This document shows positions 41,114-50,645 of a stretch of DNA of 64,000 nucleotides, one piece after another. The translations under genes and the position numbers were made by a program. This DNA is from Ectobacillus panaciterrae DSM 19096 (lineage in GTDB: Bacteria; Bacillota; Bacilli; Bacillales; Bacillaceae_G), in the NCBI RefSeq assembly GCF_000430785.1, contig NZ_AUMR01000004.1, forward strand, positions 124,001 to 188,000, given 5' to 3'. Every line of letters starts with the position of its first letter. The stretch's first letter is position 1. The notes under the pieces are model-generated. The model was not told the DNA's origin. It searched no databases and saw nothing but the letters and a program-made list of their open reading frames with translations.

Positions 41114-42130
41114 TCATAATTTAATATGCTTTAAACTCATAATAAAAAACTCCAGCACAAGCCGCTTCTCCATTTTCCCGGTTTTTATATCATAGTCTGC
41201 ATCGGCAAGACTGTTTATAATGTTCCGCAACTCTTCAAAGGAAAAGGAAGAAGTTTGATTCATTGCCAGCTTCACGCGATAAGGATGCACGCCAAGATGA
41301 GATGCCATTTGATTTTGAGCGTACCCGTGCTGCTGCAGCTCCTTCACTTGGTATAACAAGCGAAACTGCCCTGCTAATAACGCCAAAATTTTAATAGGCT
41401 CTTCTTGCTGTACAAGGAGTTCGTCTAAAATCCGCATCGCACCTGCAATATCTTTCCGCACCACTTTTTCTACAAGCGTAAAAACATTCTGCTCTACTGA
41501 TTTTGGAACAAGCTCGGTTACAAGCTGTTTTGTAACGGTTCCTCCTGTACCCGTATACAAGCAAAGCTTATTCATTTCTTGGGAGAGCATCATAACATTG
41601 CTGCCCGCTAACTCTAAAAGCATGTCAACTGCATCTGTTTCCATGCTCACCCCCTGCTCATCCGCTCTCTCTTTTACCCATTTACGTACATCTTGGATTT
41701 GCAGCGGATTTGCTTCTAGCACCTCAGCTTGTTTTTTCAGCAGCTTTGTAATTTTTTTACGCTCATCCAATTTTTCAAATGGCGCAATAAACACTACAAT
41801 GGAAAACGGGGAAGGCTCTGTCAAATATGTCTCTAAAACTTTCACATTTTGTTCAATTTTTTCTTTTTGTGATGTTAAGAAATAAGGGGACTTTACAATG
41901 ATGACTTTGCGCTCCCCAAAAAACGGCAGCGTACGCGCGTCTTCTACAACGTCATCCAAATACGCCTCGTCCAAATCATACGTAACCGTATTGAACTCCC
42001 TGTCTTGTTCTTCCAGCGCATGCGAAAGAAGAACGTTCAGCGTCTCATTAATAAAATACGTTTCCGTTCCGTACAATACATATAGCGGTGCGAATTGTCC
42101 TTGCTTTAATTTTTTATGTAAAGCGTTCAT
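41114..42130 (-). CDS. holA: DNA polymerase III delta subunit
   Basis: The 338-aa clamp-loader delta subunit (YqeN). It opens the sliding clamp and carries it to primed DNA with delta' and tau. Evidence: the AAA+-like fold start YVLYGTETYFINETLNVLL, the middle FFGERKVIIVKSPYF, and the C-terminal helical collar GQFRLLYQVKELQQHGYAQNQMASHLGVHPYRVKLA. Position between comEC/yqzM and rpsT is as in B. subtilis. Confidence 0.94.
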   Translation of the reverse strand: MNALHKKLKQGQFAPLYVLYGTETYFINETLNVLLSHALEEQDREFNTVTYDLDEAYLDDVVEDARTLPFFGERKVIIVKSPYFLTSQKEKIEQNVKVLETYLTEPSPFSIVVFIAPFEKLDERKKITKLLKKQAEVLEANPLQIQDVRKWVKERADEQGVSMETDAVDMLLELAGSNVMMLSQEMNKLCLYTGTGGTVTKQLVTELVPKSVEQNVFTLVEKVVRKDIAGAMRILDELLVQQEEPIKILALLAGQFRLLYQVKELQQHGYAQNQMASHLGVHPYRVKLAMNQTSSFSFEELRNIINSLADADYDIKTGKMEKRLVLEFFIMSLKHIKL

Positions 42131-42336
42131 GTTTCTTCTCCCTTAAGCAATATATCTCTATAGTAATGTTACCGTACGCGTTTTACAAGCACAAAGGCAA
42201 GGACAGGCGCCAAACGGAGCCCGCCCCGAATCTATATGAAACGTTAACAAATAAGTCCCGGGTCGCTTATTCATTAACGGTGACCACTTTGTACGAATAG
42301 TATTTGCTCCCGCCTGCCAAGTATAAGTGACAACTG

Positions 42337-42365
42337 TTGACAGGGGTCGCGAGAAATTGTAGATT
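42337..42365 (+). promoter_or_regulatory. Candidate sigma-A promoter of yqzM
   Basis: Perfect TTGACA, 17-nt spacer, TAGATT. 51 nt before the yqzM start. Confidence 0.55.
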
Positions 42366-42416
42366 TTTTTCTGACATTAACTTATACTGAAGTTGATGAG
42401 TTGGGAGGGGTATAAG

Positions 42417-42551
42417 GTGAATGAATTCGAAAAAAACGTTCAAAGCAAGCGAAATGACGCGGTAGATTCAGGGGTAGGGTTTATGGTTTCCTTCGGGTTC
42501 TTTGCAACTCTTTTTATTATTGCAACGGTTATCAAGTTTATTGCTTCATGA
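42417..42551 (+). CDS. yqzM: Small membrane protein YqzM
   Basis: A 44-aa ORF: MNEFEKNVQSKRNDAVDSGVG, then one hydrophobic helix to the end (FFATLFIIATVIKFIAS). The whole sequence matches the YqzM family that lies between holA and comEC in Bacillus. Function unknown. GTG start with GGGAGGGG 6 nt before it. Its 3' end overlaps the convergent comEC end by 14 nt. Confidence 0.88.
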   Translation: MNEFEKNVQSKRNDAVDSGVGFMVSFGFFATLFIIATVIKFIAS

Positions 42552-44895
42552 GACTGCCGCGCGCAGTCTTATTTTTTTCCGTTTCCGTGTTTTCATCATA
42601 TGTCATGTGACTGCGAAAGGTTCCCGTTTCTTTGCGAAAAGTATAGGTAATTGCTCCGCCTTGGTCAGTTCGCCATACAGCCGCACCAAGCTTTGTAAGC
42701 TGCTGCAGCACTTCTTGATGGGGATGACCATATCGGTTTCCTTCTCCGGCTGAGATGATTGCAGTATTTGGATGCACCCTCTGTAAAAAAGCTTCCGATG
42801 TAGACGTTTTGCTTCCATGATGCCCTGCCTTTAACACATCTGCTTGCAAATTTTCATACGTCTCTAACAGCTGCTTCTCCCCTTCTTCTTCTAAATCGCC
42901 TGTGAACATCCATTTCCTTCCTCCAAGCTCGGTGTAAAGAACAATGGATTGATTATTGCTTTTTTGTTCAGTTCCAACTGGGGATAAGATGGAAAAGACA
43001 AGGTTTCCATTGTTCCAATTATCACCTCTTTTCATAATTCGCACCGGTATTCTCTTCTCATCGGCAATCATCATAATCTGCTGCTCCTGCTGCGAGTATA
43101 GTTTCTTTTGCCCGAGTACTACTTCTTTGATAGTAATACCGTTTAAAAGTTCAGGCGCCGCTCCGACGTGATCTTGATCCCCATGCGTTAAAATTAATTT
43201 ATCAAGATGTTTAATTCCTTTGTACCGCAAGTAGGGTACCACAACATCCTCTCCGATGGAATACTCGCGCTTTCGTGTTTGCCACTCCTTTTTGGGGATG
43301 GAGACGGTCCCCCCGGTATCAATGAGGTAAGTTCCTTTTGCATAAGGCAATTGCATCAGAATGCAATCTCCCTGTCCAACATCTATAAATGTAACGCTGC
43401 CGTATGGATTTAAATAGGGATACATATAATGCAATATAATTAAAGCTCCTAAGGCGCTGCTTATATGAACTTTATACCGTTTTAAAAGTTTTCCTTCCCA
43501 CGCCATAAACAGCAGCACAATCACAACGCTGTATACAGCAGTCAGCCACGGGAACGAGTTGCCGAACGTCAAACGATTAAACGGCAAATGCTCGCACCAG
43601 CGCAGCAATTCATTTGATATTTGAATAAGAACCGAAAGCAAGGAGGCGATAAGAGAGGACAACGGGGGAATGAGAAAGGAAAGAGCTAACACAATAAGAC
43701 ACAGCGGCAAAATGACAAACGATAAGTACGGCACGTACAAAAGATTGAGCACGAAACTATAGGGAGAAAATTGGCCAAAGTAATGGAGCGTAACTGGCAG
43801 CGCTGCGATTTGAGCGGCAAGTGCAAGGTTCAAGGAGGCGCGTAACCAGTTCTGAAAAAGAATAACAGACGCTGACAAAAGAAGGACAGCTGTGGATATG
43901 AATGAAAATTGGAAGCCGATATCATATAAAACATACGGATCCCATACCAGCATCACAATAGCTGTTATACTTAATGCGTCTATTCCTGATAAACGGCGCG
44001 AAATAAATAAGCAGCCCAACACAAGGACAGCCATTAACGAGGCGCGTACAACCGAGGGAGAAGCACCTGCGAGGAACATATAGAGCGGAAGAATAGTTAA
44101 TAACAGTGCATTCGCATTTTCTCTTGTACATCCGATGCGGAGAAGCAAATAATAACACACGGCAGCCAATAAACTGATATGAGATCCTGAAATCGCAAGT
44201 AAATGAATGAGACCGAGTTCTTGATAATGCTTCTCTACTTCTTCTGATACATCTTGACGGTCTCCGTATACGAGCGAATTAATAAAGCCGACTGTTTCTT
44301 TCGGAAAATTTCTTTGTACATACTGGCTGGCAGTTTGCCGCACAGACAGAAGCCATTGCGGGAAAGATGGATTTTTCATTTGACATAAGGAAATGGAGGA
44401 GGCATGAAACATATAGTGGATATGCTGACGGTGTAAGTATCGCTTATAGTCGAAGGCGCCAGGATTGCGGGAGACCTGCGGTTCTTTTATTTCCCCTTCA
44501 AACATGCACGTTGTACCGGGTTTTAGCTGCTCCCATGATTTCTTCTCTTCCGGGGTTGCAATGGTATGAGACAGCCGCAGCTTTTCCTTTTGATTTGCGA
44601 ATACAACAAACGCAAGCTTGTCTCCGTCAATAAGAGGAGACGTTTCTACAACACCTGTAAAAGAAGATAATTGCGGTGAAATATGTGATACATTTTGTTT
44701 TTCAACTGTACTTGCATAGAGAGCAGAAATAAAAACACAAAACATACAAATCAAAAACCGCTTTCTTTTCAGCACGATAAAGCTATATAAGCTGTAAGCC
44801 AATATAGCAGCAAGAGAACAAAGAGAAAAATATGAACAGGCAGCCGCAACTCCGAGAATAACGGAAATCGCGGCATACCCCCATTGGCCTCGCAA
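42538..44895 (-). CDS. comEC: Competence DNA-uptake channel ComEC
   Basis: A 785-aa membrane protein that carries single-stranded DNA across the membrane. Order: N-terminal helices and OB-like DUF4131, central competence domain with HLLAISGSHISLLAA and many helices, and a C-terminal metallo-beta-lactamase-like domain (FIDVGQGDC, LTHGDQDHVGA, GHHGSKTSTSE) that may degrade the non-transforming strand. Start is a TTG at 44895 with AGAGGTGAA upstream. The hydrophilic C-terminal tail overlaps yqzM. comEB lies 7 nt upstream. Confidence 0.96.
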   Translation of the reverse strand: MRGQWGYAAISVILGVAAACSYFSLCSLAAILAYSLYSFIVLKRKRFLICMFCVFISALYASTVEKQNVSHISPQLSSFTGVVETSPLIDGDKLAFVVFANQKEKLRLSHTIATPEEKKSWEQLKPGTTCMFEGEIKEPQVSRNPGAFDYKRYLHRQHIHYMFHASSISLCQMKNPSFPQWLLSVRQTASQYVQRNFPKETVGFINSLVYGDRQDVSEEVEKHYQELGLIHLLAISGSHISLLAAVCYYLLLRIGCTRENANALLLTILPLYMFLAGASPSVVRASLMAVLVLGCLFISRRLSGIDALSITAIVMLVWDPYVLYDIGFQFSFISTAVLLLSASVILFQNWLRASLNLALAAQIAALPVTLHYFGQFSPYSFVLNLLYVPYLSFVILPLCLIVLALSFLIPPLSSLIASLLSVLIQISNELLRWCEHLPFNRLTFGNSFPWLTAVYSVVIVLLFMAWEGKLLKRYKVHISSALGALIILHYMYPYLNPYGSVTFIDVGQGDCILMQLPYAKGTYLIDTGGTVSIPKKEWQTRKREYSIGEDVVVPYLRYKGIKHLDKLILTHGDQDHVGAAPELLNGITIKEVVLGQKKLYSQQEQQIMMIADEKRIPVRIMKRGDNWNNGNLVFSILSPVGTEQKSNNQSIVLYTELGGRKWMFTGDLEEEGEKQLLETYENLQADVLKAGHHGSKTSTSEAFLQRVHPNTAIISAGEGNRYGHPHQEVLQQLTKLGAAVWRTDQGGAITYTFRKETGTFRSHMTYDENTETEKNKTARGSLMKQ

Positions 44896-44902
44896 ACTTC
44901 AT

Positions 44903-45469
44903 TCACCTCTTTTTTAACAGCTGTTTTACTTGCAGAAGCAAATCCCGAGCCTCTCGTTGATTTGTGTCATCTTCTAAAGAAGCAAGCAGCGTTCCCAGCT
45001 CTGCATATGTGTCCTTTTGTTCAAGCGTCGCAATAGAATATTCCAACGGCACATGACGCACCTTCACTCCCGCTTGCTCGAATAATTCCAGTGCATACGG
45101 ATGGTTTTTATAATCGACTGCATAATATACCGCAGTAATACCGCTTTGGATAATGGCTTTGCAGCACTGCAAGCATGGAAAATGCGTAACATATATCTCC
45201 GAACCTTCTGTTTTCACACCAAATTTGGCGCACTGCAGCAAAGCATTCATTTCAGCATGAATCGTTCGCACACAATGATTATCAATTACATAGCAGCCCT
45301 CGTCAATGCAGTGCACCCCTCCGGTAATGGAGCCGTTATAGCCGCCTGCAATAATACGTTTATCCCGAACAATGGTTGCCCCTACTGCCAATCTTGTACA
45401 AGTGCTGCGCAGTGATAACAAATAGCTTTGCGTCATAAAATATTGATCCCACGAAATTCTCTCCATCAA
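44903..45469 (-). CDS. comEB: ComEB, dCMP deaminase family
   Basis: A 188-aa zinc deaminase: HAEMNALLQ (zinc His and catalytic Glu) and PCLQCCKAII (zinc Cys pair). The upstream VHCIDEGCYV is the extra dCMP-deaminase cysteine region. It probably converts dCMP to dUMP. It lies in the com operon, but B. subtilis ComEB is not needed for transformation. Two Met codons start the ORF; either is possible. Confidence 0.93.
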   Translation of the reverse strand: MMERISWDQYFMTQSYLLSLRSTCTRLAVGATIVRDKRIIAGGYNGSITGGVHCIDEGCYVIDNHCVRTIHAEMNALLQCAKFGVKTEGSEIYVTHFPCLQCCKAIIQSGITAVYYAVDYKNHPYALELFEQAGVKVRHVPLEYSIATLEQKDTYAELGTLLASLEDDTNQREARDLLLQVKQLLKKR

Positions 45470-45509
45470 TTCTCACCTTGTTTTTTCTTTCAGTGTACCA
45501 CGGAATAAG

Positions 45510-46076
45510 CTACGGAACGATGATTTGCTCCTTTATTTTTTCAAGCGATTTCTCTCCAATCCCATCTACTTCTAATAAATCCTCAGCTTTTTGAAAAGGT
45601 CCATGCTGCTCGCGATATTTCAGAATACTTTCTGCTTTTTTCGGCCCGATTCCCGGTATTTTTTCCAACTCCTCCTTCGTAGCGATATTAACGACTATCT
45701 TTTGCGGTTGGGACGTAATTGCCCCCTGCTGCTCCCCTTTTTTCGGAACATACAGCAGCATTTGATCCTGCACGAATTGCGCCAAATTCACCTTTGATGC
45801 ATCCGCCTCCGGCAAAAAACCTCCTGCCTCCCCAATCGCATCTCTGACCCGCGCTCCAGCCTGCATTTCGTATACGCCTTCGCGCTTTACCGCCCCTTTA
45901 ACATCTATCATAGCAGTCGAAATTTCTTTCTTCGTTTCTTTCCTCGTTTCCTTCTTCTCTTCTTTTTGAGGAGCGGGAGCAGCCGGAAGAGCGGTTTCCT
46001 GCGTATTCCAATAAAACATACCAATCACGGCAAATACAGCTAAAAAAAGCACGATCCACTTTTTATATTTTTCCAC
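45510..46076 (-). CDS. comEA: Competence DNA receptor ComEA
   Basis: A 188-aa membrane-anchored DNA-binding protein. One N-terminal helix (KWIVLFLAVFAVIGMFY), a Lys/Glu-rich linker, an SLBB-like domain (MIDVKGAVKREGVYEM), then a C-terminal helix-hairpin-helix pair (KEELEKIPGIGPKKAESILKY, EVDGIGEKSLEKI) that binds double-stranded DNA. I start at the GTG at 46076, 11 nt after AAGGAG. First gene of comEA-comEB-comEC, divergent from comER. Confidence 0.95.
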   Translation of the reverse strand: MEKYKKWIVLFLAVFAVIGMFYWNTQETALPAAPAPQKEEKKETRKETKKEISTAMIDVKGAVKREGVYEMQAGARVRDAIGEAGGFLPEADASKVNLAQFVQDQMLLYVPKKGEQQGAITSQPQKIVVNIATKEELEKIPGIGPKKAESILKYREQHGPFQKAEDLLEVDGIGEKSLEKIKEQIIVP

Positions 46077-46176
46077 TATGAAGCACACTCCTTTTTGACA
46101 GTAAGCCTAAATCATAAAATTGCCAAACGGCTCATATTGTTTAGGAGAAAGATGTTGCGAAGGAGGGGATGAAACA

Positions 46177-47001
46177 TTGAACATAGGCATTATAGGGACA
46201 GGAAATATGGGGAAAATCCTAATCGATGCGCTCATTGAAGCACGCGCAATCAAGCCTTCGTGTCTCACCATTATTAACCGGACTTTCGCGAAAGCTTATC
46301 ATATTAAGGAACAGTATCCTTCCATTCATATAGGAAAAACCGTCAAAGAGGTTGTTGAACGTTCGGATCTCGTTATCATTTGTGTTAAGCCTCACGAAAT
46401 CCATCCTATTTTACAAGAGAATGCTTCCTCGTTCACAAAGGAGAAATGCTTATTATCCATCACAAGCCCGATCAGCACACAGCAGCTCGAATCCATTGTA
46501 GCTTGCAGCACGGCACGGGTAATTCCAAGCATTACGAACCGCGCTTTGTCAGGGGTGTCTCTTTGCACCTTTGGAGAACACTGCTCAAAAGCCTGGCAGG
46601 AAAAGCTGCTGACTTTATTTCAAACCATTTCTACACCTGTGTTGATTGAAAATGACGTGACAAGAGTAGCATCTGACATCGTGAGTTGTGGTCCTGCTTT
46701 TTTCAGCTATTTACTGCAGCGGTTTATAGAAGCGGCGGTGAAAGAAACGAAGATCTCACGCGAGCAAGCGACTGAATTAACTAGCGGCATGCTAGTGGGA
46801 ATGGGAAAGCTTATCGAAAAGAACATTTTCACGTTGCAGACCTTACAAGAGAAAGTGTGTGTAAAAGGCGGCGTAACAGGAGAAGGCATTGGAGTCATGG
46901 AGCAGGAGCTTGGCGATATGTTCGAGCATGTATTCAGAAAAACGCATGCGAAATACAAAGAGGATCTTGAGCGGGTGAGCGAGCAGTTTAAAGACTGCTG
47001 A
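46177..47001 (+). CDS. comER: ComER, pyrroline-5-carboxylate reductase-like protein
   Basis: A 274-aa NAD(P)-binding protein of the ProC family: NIGIIGTGNMGKILIDAL at the start and a C-terminal dimerisation part with ATELTSGMLVGMGKLIE and VKGGVTGEGIGVM. It is named for its place divergent to comEA. Its enzymatic activity is not known, and it is dispensable for competence in B. subtilis; a role in sporulation or biofilm has been proposed. TTG start at 46177 after GAAGGAGGGG. Confidence 0.9.
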   Translation: MNIGIIGTGNMGKILIDALIEARAIKPSCLTIINRTFAKAYHIKEQYPSIHIGKTVKEVVERSDLVIICVKPHEIHPILQENASSFTKEKCLLSITSPISTQQLESIVACSTARVIPSITNRALSGVSLCTFGEHCSKAWQEKLLTLFQTISTPVLIENDVTRVASDIVSCGPAFFSYLLQRFIEAAVKETKISREQATELTSGMLVGMGKLIEKNIFTLQTLQEKVCVKGGVTGEGIGVMEQELGDMFEHVFRKTHAKYKEDLERVSEQFKDC

Positions 47002-47084
47002 TTATACTTTACGACATACCTCAATGTTTTCCTTCTTATATTTTAAAAAACTTAGTACGGGAGGAAATTCGTTCTAAATTCCTT

Positions 47085-47270
47085 TTAAGCGGGCACAGTG
47101 CGCCCGCTGAGTATGGTAACGATCAAAGCCTTTCGGAAGCCCTCGCCTGTGTTTTTTACTAAGTAACAGGTTTGTTCTTTTATGTATGGCATACTGCAAG
47201 CATCATAGTTTCAAACAAAAAAGGAATGGAGATACGCGAAATTTTACAATTTCTTATCATTACAAGAAAA
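47085..47270 (+). repeat. Dispersed intergenic repeat family 1, copy C
   Basis: Fills the 280-nt gap between convergent comER and yqeM. Most complete copy: GGGCACAGTGCGCCCGCTGA, GTATGGTAACGATCAAAGCC, CCTCGCCTGTG, GTTTGTTCTTTTATGT, GCATACTGCAAGCAT, and a TTACAATTTCTTATCATTAC tail. No coding frame. All three copies have the same orientation. Confidence 0.65.
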
Positions 47271-47297
47271 AAGCCGTGAATATCACGGCTTTTTTTT
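47266..47297 (-). terminator. Terminator after yqeM
   Basis: AAAAAGCCGTGA, ATA loop, TCACGGCTTTTT, with T and A runs on both sides. May serve comER too. Confidence 0.85.
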
Positions 47298-48029
47298 CGC
47301 TGCAAAGAAAATTCGCTCTGTTTTTTCAGTTACACCTTCGGTAAAATCACCAGTAATACTCATAATTGAAAATCCAGCTTCCTCTAACCAAGCCTGCAGA
47401 TTTTCAATGGAATATGTACGCTGTACGTGAAATTCGTCAAAACGATAGTATACGTCTTCGTCCTCGCCTTGTACAAAAAACGTCATATCATGCTCTACGC
47501 TGTCTGAATCCTCTCCCGGAAAGCAATTCCAGATAAGCGCTACATCGTTTTCGTTGATTGTATATGTTTCGTTCATGAATACGTGATGAATTTTGTACAA
47601 AGAATGAACATCGAATAAAAGCAAACCGTTTTGCTTTAAATGCTGATGTACGCGGGCAAACGTCTCTTTTACCCCCTGCTCCTTTGTTACATAGTTTAAG
47701 GAGTCACAGAAAATAGTGATGCAGTCAAATTGCTGCGGAAGCTCAAGCTCGCGCATATCCTGCTGGTAAAACGGCACCGTATGTCCTGCTTGGGCAAGTT
47801 TTTGCTGCGCGATAGAGAGCATGTCCTCAGACAAATCTACACCTGTTACATCATATCCTTTTTGGACAAGAGGCAGCGTAATGTTCCCTGTTCCGCAAGC
47901 TAAATCCAACAGAGAGGTTCCGGTACTCCCGGCCTCCTGTCTTTTTAATTCTACAAACGCCACCCATTTCTCGTAGGGAACATCATTCATAAGTTCATCG
48001 TACAGCAATGCAAACTGTTCGTAGTTCAT
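47283..48029 (-). CDS. yqeM: SAM-dependent methyltransferase YqeM
   Basis: A 248-aa class I methyltransferase: LLDLACGTGNITLPLVQKG (SAM loop), DVTGVDLSEDML, then FDCITIFCDSLNYV. Substrate unknown. I take the ATG at 48029, which overlaps the rsfS stop by 4 nt. The 15 upstream codons lie in rsfS. Last gene of the yqeG-to-yqeM operon. Confidence 0.92.
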   Translation of the reverse strand: MNYEQFALLYDELMNDVPYEKWVAFVELKRQEAGSTGTSLLDLACGTGNITLPLVQKGYDVTGVDLSEDMLSIAQQKLAQAGHTVPFYQQDMRELELPQQFDCITIFCDSLNYVTKEQGVKETFARVHQHLKQNGLLLFDVHSLYKIHHVFMNETYTINENDVALIWNCFPGEDSDSVEHDMTFFVQGEDEDVYYRFDEFHVQRTYSIENLQAWLEEAGFSIMSITGDFTEGVTEKTERIFFAAKKKP

Positions 48030-48382
48030 CGACTCAGCTCTTCTGCCACATCTTCGCGCGGCACATCGCCCCAAAGTCTTTCCAGGTTATAGTAATCGCG
48101 GTCTTCCTTATGGAATACGTGAGCCACTACATCTCCCATATCAACGAGAACCCAACGCGCTTCGTCAAAGCCTTCTACACGCTTTACCGTAAAGCCTTGC
48201 TCATTTGCCTTCTCTTTCATTTCACGCGCAATGGCTTGTACTTGCTTATCAGAGTTCCCATGGCAAATCAAGAAATAATCTGCTAGCGCAGAAACTCCTT
48301 TCATATTCAAAGCCACGATGTCCTCTGCTTTTTTATCGTCAGCAGCTTTTACTGCTAAGCTTAATAATTCACGTTCCTTCAT
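48026..48382 (-). CDS. rsfS: Ribosomal silencing factor RsfS
   Basis: A 118-aa Iojap-family protein that binds L14 on the large subunit and blocks subunit joining when nutrients are short. Signature: DYFLICHGNSDKQVQAIA, DEARWVLVDMGDVVAHVF. The start overlaps the yqeK end by 4 nt. Confidence 0.95.
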   Translation of the reverse strand: MKERELLSLAVKAADDKKAEDIVALNMKGVSALADYFLICHGNSDKQVQAIAREMKEKANEQGFTVKRVEGFDEARWVLVDMGDVVAHVFHKEDRDYYNLERLWGDVPREDVAEELSR

Positions 48383-48948
48383 CCAATTGTTTCCTCCTTT
48401 ATGAAAGCATTGTACGTATGAAACGTAAGCGGATAAATGCGCTGGTTTTTTGACATTAAAAATGAAATCGTATTTTTAAGGGCTTGCAGCAGCGCCAGAT
48501 TCAAATCTTGACGGGCAAGCTCTCTCACTTCTTCCACACCAGGAAACTTCCGTCCCGGTTCAATATAGTCTGCCACCCAAATGACTTTATCCAGCATCGT
48601 CATTTGCTCATGTCCGCTCGTATGATACGCAATAGCCTGCAAAATTTCCGGGTCGGTGATCCCGACCTCCTTTTTTACTAAGTACGCCCCGACTGGCGCA
48701 TGCCACAGCTCTTTGTTATGCGCCAGCAAATCACTCGGCATATTCTCTCGTTTTATAATTTCTTCCATCTCGTGAATTGGTCTGCATTTTGCATAATCAT
48801 GAAAAATCGCAGCCAGCTCAGCTTTTTGTTCATCGACTCCGTACTGGCGTGCCAGCTTGATTGCCGTTTCCATTACACCAATTGTATGGATGTAACGCTT
48901 TTCATGCATTTGTTCACGAACGATCTTCAGCGCTTGTTCCCGTTCCAT
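48379..48948 (-). CDS. yqeK: HD-domain hydrolase YqeK (Ap4A hydrolase, symmetrical)
   Basis: A 189-aa HD-superfamily protein: [25 protein letters not shown] (HD), [20 protein letters not shown]. Members of this family split diadenosine tetraphosphate into two ADP. I start at the ATG at 48948, 9 nt after AGAGGA. The long ORF upstream is the nadD gene in another frame. Overlaps nadD by 35 nt. Confidence 0.92.
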   Translation of the reverse strand: MEREQALKIVREQMHEKRYIHTIGVMETAIKLARQYGVDEQKAELAAIFHDYAKCRPIHEMEEIIKRENMPSDLLAHNKELWHAPVGAYLVKKEVGITDPEILQAIAYHTSGHEQMTMLDKVIWVADYIEPGRKFPGVEEVRELARQDLNLALLQALKNTISFLMSKNQRIYPLTFHTYNAFIKEETIG

Positions 48949-49507
48949 ATAATCCATTCCTCTCAATATAATCCTGCACCTTCTTCGGAAGCAGATAATG
49001 AGTGGTCCCTCCGCTTTGAAACCGGTCGCGGATAAGCGAAGAAGATACAGCAAACTCCGGAATTTCAAGCTTTATAATATCATAAGGCGAAGACAGCGAA
49101 TATCCGGGACGAGCCACGCCTACAAATGCAATAACCTCTAAAAGCTTGGTTATGTTGTGCCATTTCGGGAGATACTCTACCATGTCGCCGCCGATAATAA
49201 AATAAAATTCTTTATCCGGGTGCTTCTTCTTTAATTGTAGCACAGTATCATACGTATAAGACGGTCCCTGCCTGTCGAGTTCAATCAGGCAAAGCGTAAA
49301 GTGCGGCTCTTGTTCAATCGCAAGCTTCAGCATTTCCGCGCGGTCGCGCGCACTTGCAACATCTTTTTCCATTTTGTGAGGCGGGATCTGATTCGGCATA
49401 AACCAAACTTCATCAAGCCCCAGCGCGTGATACACTTCATCGGCAATGAGAAGATGACCGTTATGCGGCGGGTCGAATGTGCCGCCGATAATGCCTATTT
49501 TGCTCAT
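48914..49507 (-). CDS. nadD: Nicotinate-nucleotide adenylyltransferase
   Basis: NadD adenylates nicotinate mononucleotide in NAD synthesis. The 197-aa Rossmann protein has the nucleotidyltransferase signature [25 protein letters not shown], and the C-terminal ISSSLIR-like motif as [11 protein letters not shown]. Tight operon: it overlaps yhbY by 4 nt and yqeK at the other end. Confidence 0.96.
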   Translation of the reverse strand: MSKIGIIGGTFDPPHNGHLLIADEVYHALGLDEVWFMPNQIPPHKMEKDVASARDRAEMLKLAIEQEPHFTLCLIELDRQGPSYTYDTVLQLKKKHPDKEFYFIIGGDMVEYLPKWHNITKLLEVIAFVGVARPGYSLSSPYDIIKLEIPEFAVSSSLIRDRFQSGGTTHYLLPKKVQDYIERNGLYGTGTSAEDRS

Positions 49508-49794
49508 GGCAATACGATTTGTTTATTCTCTTTCGACTCTTTGTACAGAACGATGGTATTGCCGATCACTTGCACCAATTCCGCTTGTGCGCCAGATGAA
49601 ATCTCCTCTGCCACTTCATGACGATCGTATTCGCAATTTTGCAGCACGCTTATTTTAATTAACTCTCTCACTTCAAGCGCTTCACCAATTTGCTTTACCA
49701 TGTTTTCATTTACTCCGCCTTTTCCCACTTGAAAAATGGGCGATAAATGATGTGCTTGCGAGCGTAAATAACGCTTTTGTTTTCCTGTTAACAT
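49504..49794 (-). CDS. yhbY: CRM-domain RNA-binding protein YhbY
   Basis: A 96-aa protein with the CRM/YhbY signature [21 protein letters not shown] and [10 protein letters not shown]. It associates with pre-50S particles in other bacteria. Called YqeI in B. subtilis. 3 nt from aroE. Confidence 0.95.
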   Translation of the reverse strand: MLTGKQKRYLRSQAHHLSPIFQVGKGGVNENMVKQIGEALEVRELIKISVLQNCEYDRHEVAEEISSGAQAELVQVIGNTIVLYKESKENKQIVLP

Positions 49795-49797
49795 ATG

Positions 49798-50631
49798 TCA
49801 TCCTCCGAGTTTCTGAATTACTAGCTGCTTCATGCGCTCAACGTCCGGCCATTTCTTTGTCCACAGCTCAAACGCCATAGCTCCTTGATAGACGAACATA
49901 TCGATGCCGTTTTGTGTAACGGCGCCTGCGCGCTGTGCATCCTTTAATAGTTTTGTTTGCAGCGGATTGTAGATAATATCAGATACAATGGCGTCTTTCT
50001 TCAGCTTTTGAATGACGAGCGGCGTATCCTCTGTTTTCGGATACATACCGACTGCCGTCGTGTTAATAATAATATCGTACTCTTGCTGCATACCCGCTGC
50101 TGCTTCTGGTGTAAGGGCGCGGGAACGAATCGTATGCTCGCACGCTTCAATAAGCGCTGCGGCACGTGATACTGTCCGATTCGCAATATCTATCTCTGTG
50201 ACACCGACGGAGGCAAGAGAAAAATAAATGGCCCTGCATGCTCCTCCGGCCCCTAACAGTAAAATGCGCTTCTTTGAAAGCGGGTCTTTACTAATAGCTT
50301 GCAACGAGCGGACGTACCCTATTCCATCCGTGTTATATCCAACGAGCCTTCCGCCTTCATTTACTACTGTATTGACGGCTCCGATTTGCTTCGCAAGCTC
50401 GTCAATATCGTCAAGATAGTTCATAATTGCAACCTTGTGCGGGATTGTCACATTAAATCCCGAAATCTCAATAGCTTGAAAACCGCTCACCGCGTCTGCG
50501 AGTTTTTCCTCTTCAATCCGAAACGCATGATAGTGCGCATCGATCCCCAAAGCGGAAAATGCATCGTTGTGCATAAGCGGCGATAAGGAATGACCAATCG
50601 GATTACCGATTACACCATATAATTGTTTCAT
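49798..50631 (-). CDS. aroE: Shikimate dehydrogenase
   Basis: AroE reduces 3-dehydroshikimate with NADPH in the aromatic amino-acid pathway. The 277-aa protein shows [15 protein letters not shown] (substrate Ser), NVTIPHK (catalytic Lys), NTDGIGY and the nucleotide loop [14 protein letters not shown] start at the ATG at 50631 after GTGGAGAGG. The first four codons of the longer frame overlap that site. Confidence 0.96.
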   Translation of the reverse strand: MKQLYGVIGNPIGHSLSPLMHNDAFSALGIDAHYHAFRIEEEKLADAVSGFQAIEISGFNVTIPHKVAIMNYLDDIDELAKQIGAVNTVVNEGGRLVGYNTDGIGYVRSLQAISKDPLSKKRILLLGAGGACRAIYFSLASVGVTEIDIANRTVSRAAALIEACEHTIRSRALTPEAAAGMQQEYDIIINTTAVGMYPKTEDTPLVIQKLKKDAIVSDIIYNPLQTKLLKDAQRAGAVTQNGIDMFVYQGAMAFELWTKKWPDVERMKQLVIQKLGG

Positions 50632-50645
50632 AAGCCTCTCCACTT